Source: Larix kaempferi | Lineage: Eukaryota > Streptophyta > Pinopsida > Pinales > Pinaceae | NCBI GenBank assembly: GCA_027924585.1 | Contig: BSBM01000600.1 | Span: 16,179,001-16,243,000, forward strand | Length of the DNA stretch: 64,000 nucleotides | Reading direction: 5' to 3' | In this document: one piece after another, positions 57,280 to 64,000 of the stretch | Position numbering within the stretch: position 1 is the stretch's first letter | Layout of the letters: each line of letters starts with the position of its first letter | The notes under the pieces: model-generated | What the model saw: only the letters and a program-made list of their open reading frames with translations | Told to the model about the DNA's origin: nothing | Database searches by the model: none | Translations under genes and position numbers: made by a program

Positions 57280-58140
57280 TTTCCTTAATTTTGTAATCTG
57301 CCATACAATTTTCAGAACTGTTATTGGCTGTCTTTTCCTTCATTTTTCTATATTCTTCATCTGTTTCACCTTTTTCCAGAATCTGATTTTCCAAATCAGT
57401 TGAATAATTACTAATTGCTGAAATGAAATTTAGTTTTGCCTTGCGACTCAAGGCATCTGCAACTTTGTTTTCCTTTCCTTTAATATGCTGAATTTTGAAA
57501 TCATACTCACTTAAGAACATCAACCATCTAGCTTGTCTAGCGTTCAGGTTTGTCTAATCGAATAAATATTTCAGACCCATGTTATCTGTTAATAATGTAA
57601 ACTTTCTCCCAATAAGGTGGTGATGCCACATTTTTAAGGCATGAATAACTGCTAATAACTCTAAATCATAAGTAGAGTAATTCTTTTCATGTACTTTCAG
57701 CTTTCTAGATTCGTATACTATCGCATGTCCTTCTTGTGTCAAGACTCCACCGAGTCCATCATTGCATGCGTCTGTACAAACTACAAAATCCTTGTTGGGG
57801 TCAGCTATCTTCAAGATAGGTGCTGTTGTCAATAGTTCCTTTAATTTCTTAAAACTCTCAGCACATTTCTGATCCCAAACAAATTTCTTCCCTTTCTTCT
57901 GCAAGGAGGTTATGGGGTTGGCAATTTTTGAAAAATTGTCTATAAACTTTCTGTAATACCCCATAATGCCCATAAATGACCTTACATCCTACACATCTTT
58001 AGGAACCGGCCAGTCATTAATGGCCCTTATCTTGTTGAGGTCAACCGAGATTCCTTTTACTAAAATTATGTGTCCTAGATACTGAATTTTGTCTTTGTGG
58101 AAGTCACACTTACTAAATTTGGCGTATAGTTGATGATTTC
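57236..58140 (-). pseudogene. T11 RT thumb and RNase H
   Basis: Frames 57973-57554 and 57523-57236 are in the same order: GIMGYYRKFIDNFSKIANPI, then RNase H with D (VVCTDACNDGLGGVLTQEGH), E (YDLELLAVIHALKMWHHHL) and D (LTDNMGLKYL), followed by LSEYDFKIQHIKGKENKVADALSRK. A TAG at 57554 interrupts the RNase H after KYLFD. The stretch 58140-57974 carries the thumb (FSKCDFHKDKIQYLGHII) in another frame. Confidence 0.9.
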
Positions 58141-60630
58141 TTAATACTTGTAAGATAATCCGTAAATGTTCATCATGCTCTTCTTTGCTTTTGAGTACAC
58201 TAAAATGTCGTCTATAAACACAACAACAAACTTGTCTAAGTAATTATGCAAAATATTATTCATCAAACACATAAATACAACCGGGGCATTAGTCAAGCCA
58301 AATGGCATGACTACGAACTCGTAATGTCCATACAAAGTTTGGAAAGCTGTCTTGAAAATATCTTCGTCCTTAACCCTTCCTTGATGATATCCTAATCTTA
58401 GATCAATCTTCGAAAATACTGTTGCTCCACGCAGCTGATTGAATAGATCATCTATGCGGGGCAATGGATACCTATTCTTGATCGTCATCTTATTGAGCTG
58501 GCGATAATCTATGCACAGTCTCAAGGTTTCGTCTTTCTTCTTAACAAAGATGACAGGTGCTCCCCAAGGAGACACACTGGGTCTAATATACTTCTTGTCA
58601 ATAAGTTCCTTCAACTGAGATTTTAATTCATTTAACTTCAGTATATTCATTCTGTATGGAGCTTTAGAGTTCGGTACTGCTCCTGGTATCAACTCTATGG
58701 TAAAATCTAAATCTCTTTTGGGTGGTAATCTTGGAATCTCGTCAAGAAATACATCTTTAAAATCCTTTAGGATAGGTATGTCCTCTAATTTCAGTTTGTC
58801 CTCTTTATCCATAAACTCATCATTTACCACGTTTACTACAAACATTTGGCATCCCTTCCTAACTTCCCTCTTAACTTGCATGGCTGAAATCTGTCTAAGG
58901 GTTACCTTCCTTGGAATGCCTTTTATTTGTACAGTTTTCCCTTCGTCATTTAAGCATGCAAAACGTTTTCCATAACAGTCCAGGATGACATGATCGACTT
59001 CTAACCAGTCCATCCCAACTATAATATCATAAGAACCTAAAGGTAGAATATTCAACTTAATTTGTGTTTGTAAATGATTCATGGACAACACACAGTTTTC
59101 TATAAAATCTGATACTTTCCTCTTTGTTCCAGTTGCTAGTCTAACTAGCCATGATTTACTAAACTTTTCAGTTTTCAGTTTAAGACTTTACACAACATCT
59201 GGTGATATATAACTTAAACTAGCACCTGGGTCAATTAAAACATTAACAGGATGGTCATGTATCATACCTTCAATCTCTACCATAGAGATTTGATGATCTT
59301 CTTGCCTATTGTCAAGTGTTGCATTAATTCTTGGCATCTCCCTTGCTGCATCTCCAACAGTAGGTTCGGTTTGTATAGAGTTGATGTTGTTTGCCTTCCG
59401 CTTCCTTAAGGGACATTCTGATGCGTAATGGGGGCCTTGACATTCAAAACATTTAATATGTGTCTTTGGCTCACTGGTCTTGGCAGTATTAGGTGCATTT
59501 TTGGGTGCTGTAGAATTCTGCTGTGAATTATTTCTAGAATTGTTCCCTTGATAATTCTAGTTCTGAGAATTTTTCCTTTGAAATCCGGAATTTTCACTGA
59601 ATCTGGAATTTTTATTTTTCTACTCAAAATTGTTGGGCTTATGATTTTTCCAGTTGGACATTCCTTCTCTTTTCCGATTGGTATCATAACAGAAAAATGC
59701 CTTTCTCATAGCCCCCTCCAATGTTTTAGGACTGTCGTACTCGATTCTATCTTTAATGTTGAAAGGTAAACAGCTTAAGTACCTTTGAATTTTTGGTTTC
59801 TCTTCTATGAGGTATGGTACATATCTCAGTAAGTTCAGAAACTTACTATTCATTTCCTTCATATTCATACCTCCCAACTTCAAATCGTAGAATTCTTTAG
59901 ATTTTTCTTCGTAGTACTACTCAGATAGATACTTCTTTTTGAAATATCGTTTGAAAGTACTCCAGCTTATATCTTTATCTTTTATGCCCTTTACCCTTTT
60001 GATGTTTTGCCACCAGATATCCGCTTTTCCGGTCAAGTTATATATAGCCATCTTTGCCTTTAAGAACTTTGAATAGTTGTAGATCTTGAAGTATTTCTTC
60101 ATCCCTGACAGCCAAGCTTCAGCTGCCTCATCTTTCTCAGTTTCTCCATTGAAAGTTGGAGGTCTTATCTTCTTGAATTCTCCATAAATTTGCTCATATT
60201 CCTTATGATTTTTCCTTCTTGGTTTGGAGTCTCCTTCACTGCTGCCACTAGTATAGTTACGCTTCCTTTTGCGTACTTCAATAGCATCTCCTGATGAAGT
60301 TGAATTGTCTTTTACTTCGCTGATTTTTATGTTCTGATTTTTATCCGTATGAGGCATGTCCTCAACTTTGGAAATATCTTCATTGTTTCTCTCTTGTTCC
60401 TATGTCTGGCTGTGTTCAAACAGCACTTGATTGAGTTGTTCTTGTGCTTGCAGAATCTTTTCATTATCTTGTTTCACAGATTTGATTTCTGCCTTTAATT
60501 CTTGAAAGGCATGTAACAGTTCCATTGAACTGTTATTTAATTCCCTGAGGCCTTCCTCTACAAAGTGTTGTCCTGAACTGTGACTGTTTGGATGAAATCT
60601 GTCACTTAAATGTTCAGCTGAGTTCTCCAT
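58141..60630 (-). pseudogene. T11 gag, nucleocapsid, protease and RT
   Basis: A single frame from 60630 (MENSAEHLSDRF) to 58141 is interrupted by about six nonsense codons (60400, about 59914, 59620, 59560, 59188 among them). The gag has a coiled-coil start (ELKAEIKSVKQDNEKILQAQ), then RPPTFNGETEKDEAAEAWLS and ADIWWQNIK. A knuckle IKCFECQGPHYASEC lies near 59430. The protease site is VLIDPGASLSYI (DPG in place of DSG). RT has [52 protein letters not shown] and catalytic [11 protein letters not shown]. The frame is lost just after this by a frameshift near 58170. Confidence 0.9.
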
Positions 60631-60758
60631 ACCTGTAACTGAAAATAATCTTTAATAACATAATAATAAAATTTTCAAGTTAGTGTAATTTTCTGCTGTA
60701 TATAAAAATTTTCTACTGCGTGTTTTGGACCTCATTCAGGCCTAGAGTTTGAATCTGT
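60631..60758 (-). other. T11 short leader
   Basis: Only about 130 bases separate the primer site from the gag start, AT-rich and without features. Confidence 0.5.
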
Positions 60759-60770
60759 GATCTGAGACCA
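60759..60770 (-). other. T11 primer binding site
   Basis: The minus strand reads TGGTCTCAGATC, two differences from the initiator-Met complement TGGTATCAGAGC, and begins two bases after the LTR end. Confidence 0.7.
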
Positions 60771-60772
60771 CA

Positions 60773-63700
60773 TGTAACAACCCATATTTTCATAAAAATT
60801 TAAAATTTTTGTTAATATCAATAATAGCTTAATTTACGATAATTTATAATTGCGGAAAATAATAATTGCTGATTATAACAACGTTAACTAAATAGTTGTT
60901 TGTACTAAACACAAATAAAATTATGTTATAACTAATGCGACAGTGACAACTTAATTACATTCATAACAACTATCATTAAGATAGTTAAATGCATGAATAG
61001 ATTAGACTTTTGATGCGACACTTTTCAATGCAATGATAAGTATGATTGATGTAATAAATGAAATGCCAGGTTAGAAATATGATATGATACTTTTTCTTTT
61101 GCGATGATACTGACAGTTTGATTCTTTGATGTCCAAGGGAGTCCTATGAGGGACCCCGAAGCTTACTGAGCTGTAACGCTAAAACATTGGACCTATTCGA
61201 TGTGCAGACGACAGGTAAGAAGTTTCATGATTACAATAAATTCCAGTTCGTGTGAGTTCAAAATCGTCGTTTGAAAATAAAAATAGAATAATTAGAGACT
61301 GTTGCTATTATAAAAGCATACAGGTACGATTCACATGCTTACACTTCTGCTTTCCAAGGTTCGTCTTGTATTTGAGTTGAAATCAACCCAATTTAACTAT
61401 TGAAACAAGCGTTTGGTTAGCAGCCTCGTTACTGTAGTCGTCTTTGTACTAGCTGGATTCTGTCGTCATCATTGTTGTGATAAATGCTGTCTTGTTGTCA
61501 TCATTTGTAGGGTAGCATCAAAATGTCACAGTTCCAATGTATCGCACAAATAAATGTGGATAGGGAATCTAGAAACTTATTGTTTCAATTTACTGAATTA
61601 AATATGAGAATATAAATGCTTGCGAGCTTATTCAACACTATAAGTCCCTATGCATAGAAATGATCCCCTATATAAATTCTATGGTCCATGTTTCCTATCT
61701 ACCACTATACTTGTTTATATTTTATAAGAACAGTGTGCTCTTTCAAAGAGACTATACATTTGTAGAAATTAGATAAATAAACAAAAACAAACCATAAGTT
61801 GACTATGGTACAAAACAAGACTTGAACTACTTGACTATCATCCTATAACGTGACATAATACAGGTCTTATGAATATAGTGGTGCAACTATATCGATCCTT
61901 GGTTTAATATCAATATTGAAACATATGGTGAAACTATTGCAATAAAATGCAAATAATGGAATTACATCCAAACTATAATATAAGGAAGTGATATCAATAA
62001 GGTGCAAACATTAGAGTTATAACCAAAATTTGCAATAACGTCGTTACTCCTTTGGAGAATACAACATTAAAATTTTGTTATGTTTAAAAATTGAAATGTA
62101 ATATACGCTATCACATCGAGGTACTAACGAGCATTTAAAATTGGAGCTTGACAGGTTGCTGGCTCATAAATTGGGCGCCGATCTCGATCTGTGGGAGAGA
62201 TCACGAATCCTGCCTGCAATAAAAGCTTAGTACTAACGCTTACCAAGTGGGATTTCCAAAAATCCACGTCGAGGTTGACACTACTGGGTTCGTCGTTGTG
62301 TATGGTTAGAACGCCTCGAAATGGGCTGTGCTTGCTTCTCTGCTTGCCATGGTGGCACTGTCAACCTATACAATAGGATAGACATTTAATGTGGACGTCG
62401 TTTGTACCAAAGCTAAGATCGCTAGCAAAGTTAAGACCGTCGATGATTAAGAGATAGGGCCATTGGATTTGTAACCTTACCCTCGTCAATGTTTGAGTTT
62501 ATGAACTTGGAGAAACGGTCTAGTGTGTTATTGTTTTCGTTGGAGGTGGCTGACAGGCTGCCGAAATTTTAGTAGGAAATTTTTGCAAGGGTTTTGAACC
62601 CGAGACCTGTAAATCGGTATTGAATTTTTGCAGGTTTTAACCTCTGTAATGGTGTTGTAACTTAGGACTGAGTCATTGGTTCAGAGTGATAAAGTGTTTA
62701 ACGTTTGAATTTCTTCGTTATAAGTTAAAAATGTGGTTCCAAACTACAAAGTGCTTGCATTTCTCTCACCATGACTGGAACGGACACCTCATCATCTTCC
62801 TGGTGTACGCCAAGAACTGGCCACAGAGTGGTGAAGGTAAGCGTCCAAGATGGTATAATGTTTTATTCTACTGTACTTTGATTTTCAGTTTAAATGTATC
62901 ATGAATCTAACTCCTAGCTATCGTTTGATAGGTGCAGGGTGTGAAAAAGGTTTTGGCTAGGGTTTGGCGAATGGAAAAACCACGTACTCTTACACCGGCA
63001 AGCTTCGGGTCTTCCATACCCTCGTAGTACTCTTCATCTGTGTCGTAGCTCTGTCATTGAAGATGGTTGAGGAACCTTCGAAACACGTTTGTTGTTTAGC
63101 GATACTTGGTTTCTATACTTTGCAAACTTGATGTTTGTCGACTGGAGTTGTAACTCGTCGATTCTTGAGTGTTTGGGCTCTTCGGCCTATTGGATTTTGG
63201 GAAAAACCCTGTGTAACCTTATTTTTCAAAACATGTTTTAAAATGTTTGCTTGAGAGCATCGACTTCGTTTGAGGTGTTCTGTTGTAATGTTTGAGAATC
63301 TATGAGACTCAACTTGTATCGTTTTTAGTTCTGAAAGTAGAAAGAAAGGGAGCCGAGGGCTCATTCTTTGTATAGACTGTAAATCCTCGTTTTGGCAATA
63401 AAAGAATGTATGTTGGTTTTTCTCCATAAAAGTAATACTCGTCTTGGTGGTAAAAATGTATGCTAAACAAATGTGTAGATGCCTATGTAGTTTGTCTTAA
63501 GCCGTAGGTTGATGTTGAGTTCTTGTTTGTTGATGTTGATAGCTATGTAAAGTAAAAAGTTGAAATGATTTTAAATTTTGTTTGCAAAGAAAAGAATAGG
63601 GTTTTGATGCGAAGCTCAAATTGAAAACAACACTTATAGTTTCAATGATAAAATGAATGATGGTTAGAGTGATGTTTATAAAATTCTATCATTCAAGGAT

Positions 63701-64000
63701 TTATACATAACGCATCATGGAAATAGAAAATGAAAACAATATGAGTGTACTTATGCAGAAATGTGAAGACTGTGTAAATTACAGTTTGGTCTATATTTTA
63801 ATTCTTATACATGTAATAATGATGAAGTAATTGCAATAAAACAGTGTGGGTATATGTGTAATGTGAAAACTGGGAACTATAGAATGACTGTGAAATACTT
63901 TTATTTACAACATGTAAATAATGATGATAATACTGTTTTAATTTGATGCTATGTATAAACATGGTTTGTCTATTTTCATTCGAATACTACAAAAACTAAT
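60773..64000 (-). repeat. T11 5' LTR, cut by window edge
   Basis: It is the second copy of the LTR at 51562, aligned from TGTAACAACCC to the end of the window, which corresponds to about position 54790 in the first copy. The missing part should be about 1.14 kb. Confidence 0.95.

Larger units (their letters stand above)
51562..64000 (-). mobile_element. T11: chromodomain Ty3/gypsy element (Tekay/Del-like) with 4.4-kb LTRs, right end outside window
   Basis: The LTR at 51562-55932 recurs from 60773 to the window edge (3228 bases of the second copy are visible). The 4.84-kb interior on the minus strand encodes gag, zinc knuckle, protease, RT, RNase H, integrase and chromodomain. Primer site and purine tract are in the right places. 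By hand count there are about 18 differences in the first 540 LTR bases (about 3%). From the full LTR length the element should end near 65143. Confidence 0.95.

Overview
The window is nuclear DNA of a plant and consists almost entirely of nested LTR retrotransposons. No intact host gene, rRNA, tRNA or CRISPR array was found. The kinds of gag, pol and extra ORFs, the plant mobile domain, the chromodomain-bearing Ty3/gypsy element and the very low gene density suggest a seed plant with a large genome. A conifer is my best guess, but this rests on resemblance and is not proven.

Layout, using T1 to T11 as local names. T1 (1-9383, minus strand, left end outside the window) is a Ty3/gypsy-type element with gag, protease and an archaeal-type RNase H. 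It lacks the reverse transcriptase core and integrase, carries an antisense plant-mobile-domain ORF, and has a 33-bp repeat array near each end. T1 sits in T2 (9384-15948, minus), of which the LTR, primer site, leader and gag start remain. The T2 LTR is itself split by T3 (11969-15058, plus), a small gag-only element with 214-bp LTRs and a perfect 5-bp target duplication. T4 (15949-20944) is old DNA holding 192-bp repeats, fragments of a xanthine dehydrogenase gene and a decayed plant-transposon-type ORF.

T5 (20945-37904, minus) is a decayed Ty3/gypsy element with a downstream extra ORF and a gag-like block between protease and RT. Its RT is split by T6 (27636-34980, minus), a relatively young Ty1/copia element with 591-bp LTRs. 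T7 (37905-49081, plus) is an Athila-like Ty3/gypsy element inserted in the gag region of T5. It has a tandem duplication inside its RT, a solo LTR (T8, 45148-46766) inside its integrase, and a 3' ORF of the plant transposon protein type.

That 3' ORF is cut by an LTR (T9, 49082-50397), which is cut by another LTR (T10, 50398-51561), which is cut by T11 (51562 to beyond 64000, minus). T11 is a chromodomain-bearing Ty3/gypsy element (Tekay/Del-like) with LTRs of about 4.4 kb. T5, T7, T9, T10 and T11 thus form a five-level nest whose right-hand halves should lie beyond the window. Every pol frame carries nonsense codons or frameshifts, so all copies look inactive. The youngest insertions by hand-counted LTR divergence are T6 (about 2%) and T11 (about 3%).
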